Counted from the first letter of the stretch, positions 41,330 to 50,708 are shown. The stretch: 64,000 bases of DNA from Streptomyces rishiriensis (GCF_003112535.1 NZ_BEWA01000008.1:310001-374000), one strand, 5' to 3'. Made by a program: numbers and translations. The notes: generated by a model from the letters alone, not told the origin.

Positions 41330-41626
41330 ATGACCGCCACCCACGCCGAACACGCCGCCCACTCGCACGCGCACGGCCCCGACTGCGGGCACGCGCGCGT
41401 GCAGCACGGCGACCATGTCGACTACGCCCACGACGGGCATCTGCACCGCGAGCACGGCGGCCACTGGGACGAGTGCGAGCCCGTGGGACACGTGACCCAC
41501 GGCGGGCACGAGCACCGGCACGGCGAGGACTGCGGGCACGCGCGCGTGCAGCACGGCGACCATGTGGACTACCTGCACGACGGCCACCGCCACGCCGAGC
41601 ACGAAGGCCACTGGGACGACCACTGA
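41330..41626 (+). CDS. Histidine-rich duplicated metal-binding-like protein
   Basis: 98 residues with 27 His, 3 Cys and many Asp/Glu. It consists of two near-identical units (about residues 16-49 and 65-98), each starting G(P/E)DCGHARVQHGDHVDY and ending in (G/E)GHWD. The DNA of the two copies is nearly identical over the first 38 bases, so the duplication is recent. No signal peptide or membrane helix, so it is probably a cytosolic Zn/Ni/Cu store or buffer. GAAGGTGAG precedes ATG 41330. No Zur-like site was found in the upstream 114 bp. Confidence 0.85.
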   Translation: MTATHAEHAAHSHAHGPDCGHARVQHGDHVDYAHDGHLHREHGGHWDECEPVGHVTHGGHEHRHGEDCGHARVQHGDHVDYLHDGHRHAEHEGHWDDH

Positions 41627-41757
41627 CGCCGGGCGGGGCGTCCGCGCCAGGTCGGGCGGGCGGCCGGCGATCGTCCGCCGAGGGCTCCGCGGGTGTCGCC
41701 CGGGGAGCCTTCGTCCTATCGTGGCCCCGATCACGTTGGGCGGGACCACTGGACGGC

Positions 41758-41775
41758 ATACCGACCGGTCGGCAT
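41758..41775. promoter_or_regulatory. TetR-type operator upstream of the APH/ACAD operon
   Basis: ATACCGACCGGTCGGCAT is an 18-bp palindrome with one mismatched pair, ending 45 nt before the ATG at 41821. A second copy (47260-47277) lies 45 nt before the SDR start of the facing operon. The TetR gene at 44157-44759 lies between them. Confidence 0.75.
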
Positions 41776-41820
41776 CATGGGGCGAGTCCTGTTCACCCGT
41801 CCCGCCCACAGGAGCGACGC

Positions 41821-42843
41821 ATGAGCCCCGACCACCCGCCCGGACTCGACCTCGACCGGCTGCGCGCCCTGTTGGAGCGCGAGCGTCCCGGCCTGGTCCA
41901 CGGCCCCCTGACCGGCCGGCTGATCGAGGGCGGACGGTCGAACCTCACCTACGCGGTCTCCGACGGCGAGGCAAAGTGGGTCGTGCGGCGGCCTCCGCTC
42001 GGGCACGTGCTGGCCACCGCGCACGACATGCGGCGCGAGCACCGGGTGATCAGCGCGCTGCACCCGACGAGCGTGCCGGTGCCGCGACCGGTGCTGCTCT
42101 GCGAGGACGAGCAGGTGCTCGGGGCGCCCTTCTACGTCATGGAGTTCGTCGAGGGCACCCCGTACCGGACGGCGGACGAGCTCGTCCCGCTCGGCGAGCG
42201 GCGCACCCGGGACGCGATCCTGTCGCTGGTGGACACCCTGGTGGAGCTGCACGCGGTGGACCCCGCCGAGGTGGGCCTGGCCGACTTCGGCCGCCCCGAG
42301 GGCTTCTTGGACCGGCAGCTGCGCCGCTGGGGCAAGCAGCTGGACGCCTCCCGCAGCCGCGACCTGGCCGGGGTCGACGAGCTGCATGCGGCCCTCGGCC
42401 GCGAGCTGCCGCACTCCCCCGCGCCCGCCGTCGTGCACGGCGACTACCGGCTCGACAACGTGCTGATCGGCCCGGACGACACCATCCGGGCCATCCTCGA
42501 CTGGGAGATGTCGACGCTCGGCGATCCGCTGACCGACCTGGGCCTGCTGGTGATGTACAGCGTCCCCCTGCGGCTGCCGGACTCGCCGATCTCCACGACG
42601 GCCTCCGCCCCGGGGCACCCGTCGCCGGCCGAGCTGGTGGAACGGTACGCGGCCCGCTCCGGGCGGGACGTCTCGGCGGTCTCCTGGTACACGGCGTTCG
42701 CCTGGTTCAAGCTCGCCGTGATCCTGGAGGGGATCCACTACCGGTACACGCTGGGCCAGACGGTCGGGCGCGGCTTCGACCGGATCGGGGAGCTCGTCCC
42801 CGTCTTCATCGAACACGGACTGACCACTCTCCAGGAAGGCTGA
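41821..42843 (+). CDS. Phosphotransferase family protein (ACAD10/11-like APH fold)
   Basis: A 340-residue aminoglycoside-phosphotransferase-fold kinase. Brenner motif VVHGDYRLDNVLIG and metal motif ILDWEMSTLGDPLTDLG near residues 200-245; P-loop-like IEGGRSNLTYAV at the N-terminus. This group is linked to acyl-CoA dehydrogenases (fused in eukaryotic ACAD10/11) and is thought to phosphorylate hydroxy-acyl groups. Here the partner follows 5 bp later. CAGGAG stands 9 nt before ATG 41821, under a TetR-type operator. Confidence 0.92.
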   Translation: MSPDHPPGLDLDRLRALLERERPGLVHGPLTGRLIEGGRSNLTYAVSDGEAKWVVRRPPLGHVLATAHDMRREHRVISALHPTSVPVPRPVLLCEDEQVLGAPFYVMEFVEGTPYRTADELVPLGERRTRDAILSLVDTLVELHAVDPAEVGLADFGRPEGFLDRQLRRWGKQLDASRSRDLAGVDELHAALGRELPHSPAPAVVHGDYRLDNVLIGPDDTIRAILDWEMSTLGDPLTDLGLLVMYSVPLRLPDSPISTTASAPGHPSPAELVERYAARSGRDVSAVSWYTAFAWFKLAVILEGIHYRYTLGQTVGRGFDRIGELVPVFIEHGLTTLQEG

Positions 42844-42848
42844 CCGGC

Positions 42849-44063
42849 ATGGACTTCACGTTCGACGCCCGCACCGAGGAACTCCGCGCCAGGCTGCTCG
42901 CCTTCATGGACGAGTACGTCTACCCGGCCGAGGCCGTGGCGGAGGAGCAGCGGGCGGCGCTGGCCTCCCCCTGGGACACCCCGGCCGTGGTGGGGGAGCT
43001 GAAGGCGCAGGCGCGCCGGCAGGGCCTGTGGAACCTCTTCCTGCCCGACGCCGAGCACGGCGCGGGTCTGACGAACCTCCAGTACGCGCCCCTGGCCGAG
43101 ATCACCGGCCGCTCGCCGCATCTGGCGCCTACGGCCCTGAACTGCGCCGCGCCGGACACCGGGAACATGGAGGTGCTCGCGCAGTTCGCGGACGAGCCGC
43201 AGAAGAAGCAGTGGCTGGAGCCGCTGCTCGGCGGGGAGATCCGCTCGGCGTTCGCGATGACCGAGCCGGAGGTGGCCTCCTCCGACGCCACCAACATCAC
43301 CACGCTCATCGAGCGCGACGGCGACGACTACGTCGTCACGGGCCGCAAGTGGTACATCTCGGGGGCGATGAACCCGGACTGCGCGATCTTCATCGTGATG
43401 GGCAAGACGAACCCGGACGGCGCCGACGTGCGCCGCCAGCAGTCCATGGTGCTCGTGCCGCGCGACACCCCGGGCGTCACGGTCAAGCGGGCCATGAAGG
43501 TCTTCGGCTACGAGGACCACTCCCACGGCGGCCACGCCGAGGTGGTCTTCGACCACGCGCGCGTGCCGGTGACGAACCTGATCGGCGAGGAGGGCGGCGG
43601 CTTCGCCATCGCCCAGGCCCGGCTCGGCCCCGGCCGCATCCACCACTGCATGCGGCTGATCGGCATGGCCGAGCGGGCGATCGAGCTGATGTGCCGCCGG
43701 GCCGTCTCCCGCGACGCCTTCGGCAAGTCGCTGGCCCAGCAGGGCGTGGTCCACAACTGGATCGCGGACGCCCGGGTGACGGTCGAGCAGCTGCGGCTGC
43801 TGGTGCTGAAGACCGCCTGGATGATGGACACCGTCGGCAACCGGGGCGCCCACACGGAGATCCAGGCCATCAAGATCGCGACGCCACGGGCGGTCGTCGA
43901 CATCATCGACCGGGCGATCCAGCTGCACGGCGCGGGCGGCGTCAGCCAGGACTTCCCGCTGGCCGAGCTGTACGCCAGTGCGCGCACGCTCATGATCGCG
44001 GACGGGCCGGACGAGGTCCACCAGCGGTCGCTGGCGCGCCGGGAGCTGAAGAAGTACCTCTAG
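42849..44063 (+). CDS. Acyl-CoA dehydrogenase (ACAD10/11 type)
   Basis: A 404-residue FAD enzyme. FAFTMTEP-like segment AFAMTEPEVASSDATN, C-terminal QLHGAGGVSQDFPLAELYASAR and ADGPDEVHQRSLARREL, typical of the ACAD11-like branch. Together with the preceding kinase-like protein it would act on 4-hydroxy-acyl-CoA or related substrates (known for ACAD10/11; inferred here). Its Shine-Dalgarno lies in the end of the upstream gene. Confidence 0.93.
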   Translation: MDFTFDARTEELRARLLAFMDEYVYPAEAVAEEQRAALASPWDTPAVVGELKAQARRQGLWNLFLPDAEHGAGLTNLQYAPLAEITGRSPHLAPTALNCAAPDTGNMEVLAQFADEPQKKQWLEPLLGGEIRSAFAMTEPEVASSDATNITTLIERDGDDYVVTGRKWYISGAMNPDCAIFIVMGKTNPDGADVRRQQSMVLVPRDTPGVTVKRAMKVFGYEDHSHGGHAEVVFDHARVPVTNLIGEEGGGFAIAQARLGPGRIHHCMRLIGMAERAIELMCRRAVSRDAFGKSLAQQGVVHNWIADARVTVEQLRLLVLKTAWMMDTVGNRGAHTEIQAIKIATPRAVVDIIDRAIQLHGAGGVSQDFPLAELYASARTLMIADGPDEVHQRSLARRELKKYL

Positions 44064-44083
44064 GGACCCGGCAGCGGGAACCG

Positions 44084-44123
44084 GTGAGGGGCGGTCGCCG
44101 TGGCCGTGGCGACCGCCCCTCAC
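44084..44123. terminator. Bidirectional terminator between ACAD and TetR genes
   Basis: A perfect 16-bp inverted repeat (GTGAGGGGCGGTCGCC and its complement) with an 8-nt loop, 20 bp after the acyl-CoA dehydrogenase stop and 33 bp from the convergent TetR stop. Confidence 0.92.
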
Positions 44124-44156
44124 GCGTGCACGCCTCCCACGGCGGGGGCGCGGGGC

Positions 44157-44759
44157 CTACGGCCGCAGCGCCCGCAGCAGCAGGTCGGCGAGGTGGTCGG
44201 CGACCTCCTGCGCGCCCATCGGGCCGTCCGGGCGGTACCAGGTCGACAGGTGGTGGACGGACCCGAAGTGGTAGTCCACGACCAGGTCGGCCGGGGTCGC
44301 CGTGGAGAAGACGCCGGCCCGCTGGCCCTCCTCGACCAGCGCGCGGAAGCGTTCGTGGTAGCGCCGCCGCTCGGCGCGCACCTGCTTGTTCTTCTCGGGG
44401 CTCAGATGGTGCATCGAACGGAAGAAGATCATCGCGTCGTCGAGGTTCTCGATCGTCGTGACGACGACGTCCGCCGCCGCGCCCCGCAGCCGCTTCTCGA
44501 TCGGCTCGTCGGCGCCCGCGAACGCGTCGAGGCGCTCCTGCTGGACGCGCAGCACGCGCGCGTAGACCTCGTGCAGCAGGTCGTCCTTGGAGCCGAAGTA
44601 GTGGTACAGCGCCCCCTTGGTGACGCCTGCGGCCTCGACGATCTCCTGCACCGAGGTGCGGTCGTAGCCCTGCTCGGCGAAGAGCCGGGTGGCGGCGGCG
44701 AGCAGCCGCTGCGGCACCGGCGTCCCGTCGCCGTCCGTCGTCCTGGGCACTGCCGCCAC
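44157..44759 (-). CDS. TetR/AcrR-family regulator (acyl-CoA metabolism)
   Basis: 200 residues. N-terminal HTH: LAAATRLFAEQGYDRTSVQEI and VTKGALYHYFGSKDDLL. The ligand domain is helical (HLSPEKNKQVRAERRRYHERF; YRPDGPMGAQEVADHLADLL). It is the last gene of the leftward SDR-ligase operon, 20 bp after the ligase. Two copies of one palindrome flank the whole cluster, so it is the best candidate to control both operons, with an acyl-CoA as inducer. GTG 44759 is chosen; GTG 44750 is possible. Confidence 0.9.
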   Translation of the reverse strand: MAAVPRTTDGDGTPVPQRLLAAATRLFAEQGYDRTSVQEIVEAAGVTKGALYHYFGSKDDLLHEVYARVLRVQQERLDAFAGADEPIEKRLRGAAADVVVTTIENLDDAMIFFRSMHHLSPEKNKQVRAERRRYHERFRALVEEGQRAGVFSTATPADLVVDYHFGSVHHLSTWYRPDGPMGAQEVADHLADLLLRALRP

Positions 44760-44779
44760 CTGCCTTCTTCCTCGATGCG

Positions 44780-46453
44780 TCACTGGCCGTCGTGTGCGCG
44801 GGAACGCAGTTCCCGACGGAGGATCTTGCCACTCGCCGTCTTGGGCAGGTCGGGCAGGATCTCCACCTGACGCGGGTACTTGTACGCCGCCAGCCTTTCC
44901 TTGCAGTAGGCCGCGAGCGTACCGGCATCCGCGTCGGCGCCGGGACGCAGGCTGATGTAGGCCTTGACGGTCTCGCCCCGATAGCCGTCCGGCACCCCGA
45001 CGACGGCCGCCTCGCGCACCGCCGGATGCGTGTACAGCACGTCCTCGACCTCGCGCGGCCACACCTTGAACCCGGACGCGTTGATCATGTCCTTCTTGCG
45101 GTCCACGACGTACAGCCAGCCCTGTTCGTCCATGAAACCGATGTCGCCGGTGCGCAGCTCCCCGTCGGGGAAGGTCTCCGCGGTGGCGTCGGGCCGCCGC
45201 CAGTACCCGGGCACGACCTGCGGGCCCCGGACGACGATCTCGCCCTGCTCGCCGAAGGGCGCCTCCGCGCCCTGGTCGTCGACGATGCGCACGACCGTGT
45301 CGGGGCCGGGCACGCCGACGGCGAGGGTTCCGGAGGCCGGGTCGACCGGCGCCTCCAGCTGCGGCGGGACGGAGGCGCAGGGCGCGGTGCACTCGGTGAG
45401 CCCGTAGCCGTTGCGGATGTAGGGCCCGAAGCCGGCCCGGAACTTCTCCACCAGGGCCGGCGGCAGCGGTGCGCCGCCGGAGGAGATGTGCGCGAAGGAG
45501 GCGAAGTGGTCCCGGGTGCAGGTGGGGTGGGCGGCCAGCGCCATGAAGGCGGTGGACGGGCCGACCGTGTAGTGCGGCCGGTGCTCGGCGAACGCCTCCA
45601 GCACGACGCCCGCGTCGAAGCGGTACGTGAGGACGAGCGTGCCCGCGCTGTTCAGACACGCGACGAGCTGGCAGACCATGCCGGTGATGTGGAACAGGGG
45701 CGCGAGCGCGTAGTACACGGGCGCCTCGGGCAGGCGCAGCCCGGTGCGCTGCCGCTCGGCGTTGTGCATGATGTTGCCGTGCGTGTTGGTGGCGCCCTTG
45801 GGGGCCCCGCTCGTGCCGGAGGTGTAGCTGATCAGGGCGATGTCGTCCGGGGCCGCCTCGCGGCCCTCGGGCGCCTTGTGGCCGGCCCGGGCGACGGCGG
45901 TGAGGTCGTCGGCGTCGGGCGCCTGCGGGAGGCGTTCGAAGGCGAGCACGCGCGCGTCGCCCCGCGTCTGGAAGTCCAGCTCGCAGCCGGTGAGCGCGAT
46001 CCGCACGGGCGAGTCGGCGGCCGTGTCGCGCAGATACGTCTCCCACGCGCGGTCGGAGCAGATCAGCGCCGCGACCTCGCCGTCCCGCAGGACGTGGGCG
46101 ACCTCCGCGGACTTGTACATCGGGTTCACCGGGACGACCGTCGCGCCCGCCTTCCACGCGCCGAGCAGGGCGAGGACGAAGAGCGGGGAGTTCTGCAGCA
46201 GGACGGCGACCCGGTCGCCCGGCGCCAGGCCGCGGGCGGCGAGGTGGCCGGCCACGGAGTCGCTGAGCTCGTCGACCTCGCGGTAGCTGAGCCGGCCGTC
46301 GAAGTAGGCGAGGCAGGCGCGGTCGGGGGCCTCGGCCACGGACCTGCGGAAGGCGTGCACAGGTGAGTCGGCGGGCTCGATCGGGGCGCGCTGGGCGTCG
46401 TCGAGGAGGGCCAGCCAGGGCTTGGCGGCGTACCGGGAGGCGGACTGGGTCAT
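44780..46453 (-). CDS. AMP-dependent acyl-CoA synthetase
   Basis: 557 residues, an ANL-superfamily ligase. Core motif SYTSGTSGAPKGATNTH, GYGLTECT, TGDIGFMDEQGW, and the C-terminal catalytic Lys in LPKTASGKILRREL. It activates a fatty or related acid to acyl-CoA. The start overlaps the SDR stop by 4 bp (ATGA). It would supply acyl-CoA to the ACAD operon on the other strand. Confidence 0.93.
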   Translation of the reverse strand: MTQSASRYAAKPWLALLDDAQRAPIEPADSPVHAFRRSVAEAPDRACLAYFDGRLSYREVDELSDSVAGHLAARGLAPGDRVAVLLQNSPLFVLALLGAWKAGATVVPVNPMYKSAEVAHVLRDGEVAALICSDRAWETYLRDTAADSPVRIALTGCELDFQTRGDARVLAFERLPQAPDADDLTAVARAGHKAPEGREAAPDDIALISYTSGTSGAPKGATNTHGNIMHNAERQRTGLRLPEAPVYYALAPLFHITGMVCQLVACLNSAGTLVLTYRFDAGVVLEAFAEHRPHYTVGPSTAFMALAAHPTCTRDHFASFAHISSGGAPLPPALVEKFRAGFGPYIRNGYGLTECTAPCASVPPQLEAPVDPASGTLAVGVPGPDTVVRIVDDQGAEAPFGEQGEIVVRGPQVVPGYWRRPDATAETFPDGELRTGDIGFMDEQGWLYVVDRKKDMINASGFKVWPREVEDVLYTHPAVREAAVVGVPDGYRGETVKAYISLRPGADADAGTLAAYCKERLAAYKYPRQVEILPDLPKTASGKILRRELRSRAHDGQ

Positions 46454-47214
46454 TCGGCGGTCTCCCACTTCTGCTGCAGGTGGTTCATGTTGGTCAGCCA
46501 GCGGTCGGGGTCGCCGGCCCGCACCTGGTAGTACCCGGCGACCTCGGGGTGCGGCAGGATCAGGAAGCGGTCCTCGGCGATGCCCTTGAACAGGGCGTCC
46601 GCGACGTCCTGCGGCTCGATCGCGGTCGGCTTGAGCACCAGGTCGCCCGCGCTGCCGGTGGCGTCCAGCATGTCGGTGCGCACGCCCTGCGGGCAGATCG
46701 CGTGGACCTGGATCCCCCGGTGGCGGTAGGTGAGCGACAGCCATTCGGCGAAGGCGTACGCGCCGTGCTTGGTGACGCTGTAGGGGGCCGCGCCGATCAT
46801 GGTGAGCAGCCCGGCGGCGGAGACGGTCGAGACGAACCGGCCGCGGCCGCGCTCCAGCCAGTGCGGGAGCAGCGCGTGCGCCGCGCGGACGTGGGCCATG
46901 ACGTTGACGTCCCAGGCCTGCGCCCAGACGGCCTCGCCGGCCGCCTCCGAGCCGCCCGAGGCGACCCCGGCGTTGGCGCAGTACACGTCGACGGCGCCGC
47001 CGAGCGCCTCGCGGGCCCGGTCGACGATCGTGGAGGCGTCGCCGGGCACCGCGATGCCGCCGATCTCGGCGGCCACCGCCTCGGCCCGCCCGGCGTCCAG
47101 GTCGTTGACGACGACCCGGGCGCCCTCGGCGGCGAAGCGGCGGGCCAGCGCGGCCCCGATGCCGCCTCCCGCTCCGGTCACGACCACTCCGGCATCCTGC
47201 ACGGCTTCCACCAT
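46450..47214 (-). CDS. SDR-family oxidoreductase
   Basis: 254 residues. Cofactor motif VTGAGGGIGAALA, NAGVASGG, catalytic Ser in STVSAAGLL and Tyr-Lys in YSVTKHG. Probably a 3-hydroxyacyl-CoA or alcohol dehydrogenase serving the lipid-like pathway of this cluster. AAGGAGA stands six nt before ATG 47214. It is the first gene of the leftward operon SDR-ligase-TetR. Confidence 0.92.
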   Translation of the reverse strand: MVEAVQDAGVVVTGAGGGIGAALARRFAAEGARVVVNDLDAGRAEAVAAEIGGIAVPGDASTIVDRAREALGGAVDVYCANAGVASGGSEAAGEAVWAQAWDVNVMAHVRAAHALLPHWLERGRGRFVSTVSAAGLLTMIGAAPYSVTKHGAYAFAEWLSLTYRHRGIQVHAICPQGVRTDMLDATGSAGDLVLKPTAIEPQDVADALFKGIAEDRFLILPHPEVAGYYQVRAGDPDRWLTNMNHLQQKWETAE

Positions 47215-47259
47215 CGGTCTCCTTCGACGCGACTGCGGCACGAATCGGCTCTGCTCGCC

Positions 47260-47277
47260 AGACTAACCAGTCGGTAT
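47260..47277. promoter_or_regulatory. TetR-type operator upstream of the SDR-ligase-TetR operon
   Basis: On the minus strand ATACCGACTGGTTAGTCT, matching the site at 41758 in 13 of 18 bases (all of ATACCGAC-GGT). It ends 45 nt upstream of the SDR ATG, the same distance as the other copy. Its right half is less symmetric, so binding may be weaker. Confidence 0.68.
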
Positions 47278-47664
47278 GTTGCGGCGGAAGGGTTACCCCG
47301 GGATCGCCGCCGAGTCCGGCGGCCGTGAACGGGGACGCCCTCTGTCCGTATGCGTCGTGGCGTGCGCACGGGCCCATGTTCGCAGGACACTGCCCGCACG
47401 GACCCGACCCTGCCCGTCGCTGCCCGTCCCTGCCCGTGTCCTCCGACTCCGGCGGGGAGGGGGAAGGGCGCGGGGAAGGGCACGCGGGCGCCGGTCCGGA
47501 GGCCGGTCGGGGAGGCGCCGGACGCCGGGCGGGTGTGCGGCGGCACGACGGGGGGCGGGCCGTGCCGGCCACGCGGGCGTGCGCGCTCCCCCACGCGCGT
47601 CCGGCCCGCACGCGCGCCGGCCCGCACGACGACGGCGGCGGGCGCAGGGCTCGCGCGAGACGCC
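47278..47664. other. GC-rich intergenic region
   Basis: About 390 bp with short CTGCCCGTC-type repeats (47391-47440), no ribosome sites followed by credible ORFs, and no recognised RNA. All ORFs here lack domain-like sequence. Confidence 0.5.
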
Positions 47665-47702
47665 GACGGCGGGCCGCGTCCGTCAGGACACGACCCGCCG
47701 TC
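47665..47702 (-). terminator. Terminator of the penicillin-acylase-family gene
   Basis: A long stem with outer arms GACGGCGGG/CCCGCCGTC and an inner CGCGTCC-GTCA-GGACACG stem with one wobble, 8 bp past the leftward stop codon. Confidence 0.8.
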
Positions 47703-47709
47703 GCGGGGA

Positions 47710-50499
47710 CTACCGGTGCGAGGCGAACTCCACCACCTGCTGGAAGGTGGGGCGGTTCTGCCAGCTGATGTTGCCGTGCTTGATGCCGCCCAGCGTGCGC
47801 TGGACGATCGAGTCGGCGCACCACTGGTTGCCCGCGGCGCACAGGGTGTCGCCCGGGTAGACCTGGGCCGCGGTCTTGCCGGCCGCCGTCTTCAGGGTGC
47901 TGATCAGGACGTCGCGGCAGCCGCCGAGGGTGCCGCCGCCGCAGTACTTCTGCGTCAGCCCGCCCTGCACCGACTGGCCGAGCACCGCCCGGACGTCCTT
48001 GTCGACATAGCTCCACCAGCCGTACTGGAAGGAGCTGCCGGCGTGCGCCCCGGTCGGGCCGTGGGCGGCCGACGGGGCCTCGTCCACGGGTAGGTTGGCG
48101 GTGAACGCGCTGTACAGGCCGGTGCCGAGACCGGGTTCGAACTCCGCCTTCACCAGCAGCGGCCACCAGGCGTCCAGGATGCGGATCGCGTCGGCGTCGG
48201 CGTAGGTCTTCGAACCGGCCGTGGTCTCCGTGCGCTTGCCGCCCGCCGTCAGCCACGCCTGGAGCTTGGTCACCGCGGCCGCGGCCGTGGAGTCGGTGAC
48301 CGCGGAGCTGTTGATCACCTTCAGCAGATCGGGCAGGACGTCCTCGGCCCGCAGGTCGACGAGCGCCGCCTCGGCCATCGCCTTCGCCAGGGACGCGCGC
48401 GTGACGCCGCCGGCCGCGACCAGCTTCTTCACCCGGTCCTCCAGCAGGTTGCCGCGGTGCACGGACCCGTCGCCCCAGGAGGCCGTCGCGTAGTCCTTGG
48501 CCTGCTTGTTGTTCCAGGAGATGTAGTAGTCCTGGTCGACGGAGTTGGGGTGCGCCGAGGCGGGCGTGTACGCGGCCGTGTTGGTGGCCGGGACCCAGTC
48601 CTTCCACTCGTACGCCGCCTGCGCCCACACCGGGAACTCGGCGTCGACGCCGCTCGCGCGCACCGGGTTGTCACCGCTGTTGTAGTAGGCGGTGTGGGAG
48701 GAGTCGGCGTAGAACCAGTTGAACGTGTAGTTGATGTGCTGCACCGCGCTCTGGAAGGTCTGCGGGCTCTTGACGTAGTCCGGGTCGTTCAGCATCTGGA
48801 AGCCGATGATCGAGTCGGCCTCGTGCATGAAGGACGAGCGCAGGGTGGTGTAGGCGACCTTCTTGCCGCCGACGGTCGCCCGGTACTGCACGGGGCCGTA
48901 CTTGGTGCGGTAGACGCGCATGGTGTACGAGCCGGCGGCCGTCCCGTCGGCGGTGGTCGGCTTCCAGGCGTTCTTCTGCTCGACGACGTCCATGGCCGTG
49001 CAGGCGCCGTGGTACAGGTAGTGGTAGTCGTCCTGGCACAGTTCGACCGCGTAGGAGTCGATGATGTCCTGGCCGGAGGTCGTGGCGCTCCAGGCGTAGT
49101 CCTGGCCGCGGCCGAGCTCGACGTACATGCTCAGGCCCGCGAAGGAGGCGCCGCGGGCGCTGATGCCCGGACCCTGGATCTCCTGGAGCATGAGCAGCTG
49201 GGGGGCGAAGTAGCCGGTCTGCGGGCCGAAGACGGCGATCGGGTGGCCGCTCGCGGTCGACCTGCCGCTCACCACCAGGGCGTTGGACATGCCGCGCCGG
49301 GCCGAGCTGAGGGCTGACGCGGTGGCCGCCGCCGCGGTGGCGGAGGCGCTCTGGTCGCCGCCGGTGCCGGTGGCGTCGTAGACCAGCGGCTGCGTGGTCA
49401 CCGAGCCGCCGTCGGGCAGCGCCTCGCCCTGCGGGCTCGCGGGTTTGGCGGCGTACGGGAAGCTCTCGCCGTTGTGGACGGTGAGGGCTGCCTCGGGGTC
49501 GTTGCGCTCGCGGAACGCCTCCCAGACCTGGGTGCCCTGCTCCACGCCGTACTTCTCCTGCGCCGCGAGCAGCGACACGGCGTTGTTGACCTCGCCGCCG
49601 CCGCCGGAGCCGAAGAGCGCGCCGATCACCGAGGCCAGCGCCACCATGTCGGTGATCTTGAAGTGATCGATGGTGCCGGCGTTGGTGATTGAGTCCTTGT
49701 GGCCGGTGAGGACGTATTCACCGGGGAAGTAGCGGCCGCTGTCGGAGGCGTCGATGTACGCGTTGATACCGGCCAGGTAGGCGCCTGCGTCGGCGAGGGC
49801 CTGCTGGCCGCGCGCGCCGTTGGTCGCGACGGCGTTGTCGATCTGAGCCTGGAGGTCTGCCTCGGTGTACGGAGCATTACGCCAGAACTGCTGTTCCAGA
49901 CCCTGGTTGGAGGCGGCGCCGCCCGCGAAGCCCGTGAGCTGGCCGCGGCCGACATGACGGAAGACGTCCATGAGCCAGAGCCGGTCCTGGGCGGCGGCGT
50001 ACCCGGCGCCGAACTCGGTGCCGTACCGGGTGGTGCCGGTGATGTGCGGAACGCCCGTCTTCTTGTCGCGGACGATCGTCACGTCGCTGCGGCCCGCCGG
50101 ACTCAGGGTGGAGGCGACCTGATCGGAGGGAACGCCGAAGGAGGCGTCGTTGAAGAAGGTGTTGACCGTCGCGTTGGTGAGCGTGGGGTAGCCCTTGGCC
50201 AGGTTGGCGTAGGGGCCCAGCTGGTCCTCGGCGTGGTCGGGCTGGGTCCCGAAGGCCTGGTTGAGCAGGACCTGGGCGAGAGTGGCGTTGCCGTTCTCGC
50301 CCGGCGGCAGGATGTCGGAACACTGGCCGCCGCAGTAGTCGTTCGAGGCGGTCGTCGCCTCGGCGGCGGCCGCAGCCTGGGTGATCGGCGACAAAAGTCC
50401 TGCGATCAGCGCGCATACGGAGGCTGTCTTCAGGAACCCGGGGAATCTGCCGGGAGTTCTCAGTCTGTCGAGAGTGTTGCGTGGGGTTCGCCGTGGCAT
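47710..50499 (-). CDS. Secreted penicillin acylase-family Ntn hydrolase
   Basis: 929 residues, a precursor that should self-cleave. Signal peptide of about 46 residues (basic start, FLKTASVCALIAGLLSPITQ). Alpha-chain part, then a linker (ATAAAATASALSSARRG) and the beta chain starting at Ser405 in MSNALVVSGR, the Ntn nucleophile with the usual S-N. Later landmarks: HPIAVFGPQTGYFAPQ and WSATTSGQDIIDSYAVELC. The family acts on penicillins, acyl-homoserine lactones, or echinocandin and lipopeptide side chains; the substrate here is unknown. It is larger than average for the family. AGGAGC precedes ATG 50499. Confidence 0.92.
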   Translation of the reverse strand: MPRRTPRNTLDRLRTPGRFPGFLKTASVCALIAGLLSPITQAAAAAEATTASNDYCGGQCSDILPPGENGNATLAQVLLNQAFGTQPDHAEDQLGPYANLAKGYPTLTNATVNTFFNDASFGVPSDQVASTLSPAGRSDVTIVRDKKTGVPHITGTTRYGTEFGAGYAAAQDRLWLMDVFRHVGRGQLTGFAGGAASNQGLEQQFWRNAPYTEADLQAQIDNAVATNGARGQQALADAGAYLAGINAYIDASDSGRYFPGEYVLTGHKDSITNAGTIDHFKITDMVALASVIGALFGSGGGGEVNNAVSLLAAQEKYGVEQGTQVWEAFRERNDPEAALTVHNGESFPYAAKPASPQGEALPDGGSVTTQPLVYDATGTGGDQSASATAAAATASALSSARRGMSNALVVSGRSTASGHPIAVFGPQTGYFAPQLLMLQEIQGPGISARGASFAGLSMYVELGRGQDYAWSATTSGQDIIDSYAVELCQDDYHYLYHGACTAMDVVEQKNAWKPTTADGTAAGSYTMRVYRTKYGPVQYRATVGGKKVAYTTLRSSFMHEADSIIGFQMLNDPDYVKSPQTFQSAVQHINYTFNWFYADSSHTAYYNSGDNPVRASGVDAEFPVWAQAAYEWKDWVPATNTAAYTPASAHPNSVDQDYYISWNNKQAKDYATASWGDGSVHRGNLLEDRVKKLVAAGGVTRASLAKAMAEAALVDLRAEDVLPDLLKVINSSAVTDSTAAAAVTKLQAWLTAGGKRTETTAGSKTYADADAIRILDAWWPLLVKAEFEPGLGTGLYSAFTANLPVDEAPSAAHGPTGAHAGSSFQYGWWSYVDKDVRAVLGQSVQGGLTQKYCGGGTLGGCRDVLISTLKTAAGKTAAQVYPGDTLCAAGNQWCADSIVQRTLGGIKHGNISWQNRPTFQQVVEFASHR

Positions 50500-50708
50500 C
50501 GGCTGCTCCTAGCGATGGGGGTGGCCGGAAGGTTACCGCCGGTAGCCCCCGGATTTGAAGATGAACATGCGTCAAGTTTTCGGCTGGGGGAGGTCATCGG
50601 AGATCGGATGGAGCCGAATCGCATGTCGATACGTCTATTCGACGACGTCCGTACGACGACGCCGAAGTGACCGAAGTACAGGTGCAGATGTGACGGAGGT
50701 GCAAGGCG

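Noticed and set aside
47278..47860. Several rightward ORFs before and over the acylase 3' end
   Set aside because: They are antisense to the acylase gene or GC-rich intergenic sequence, without ribosome sites or domains.
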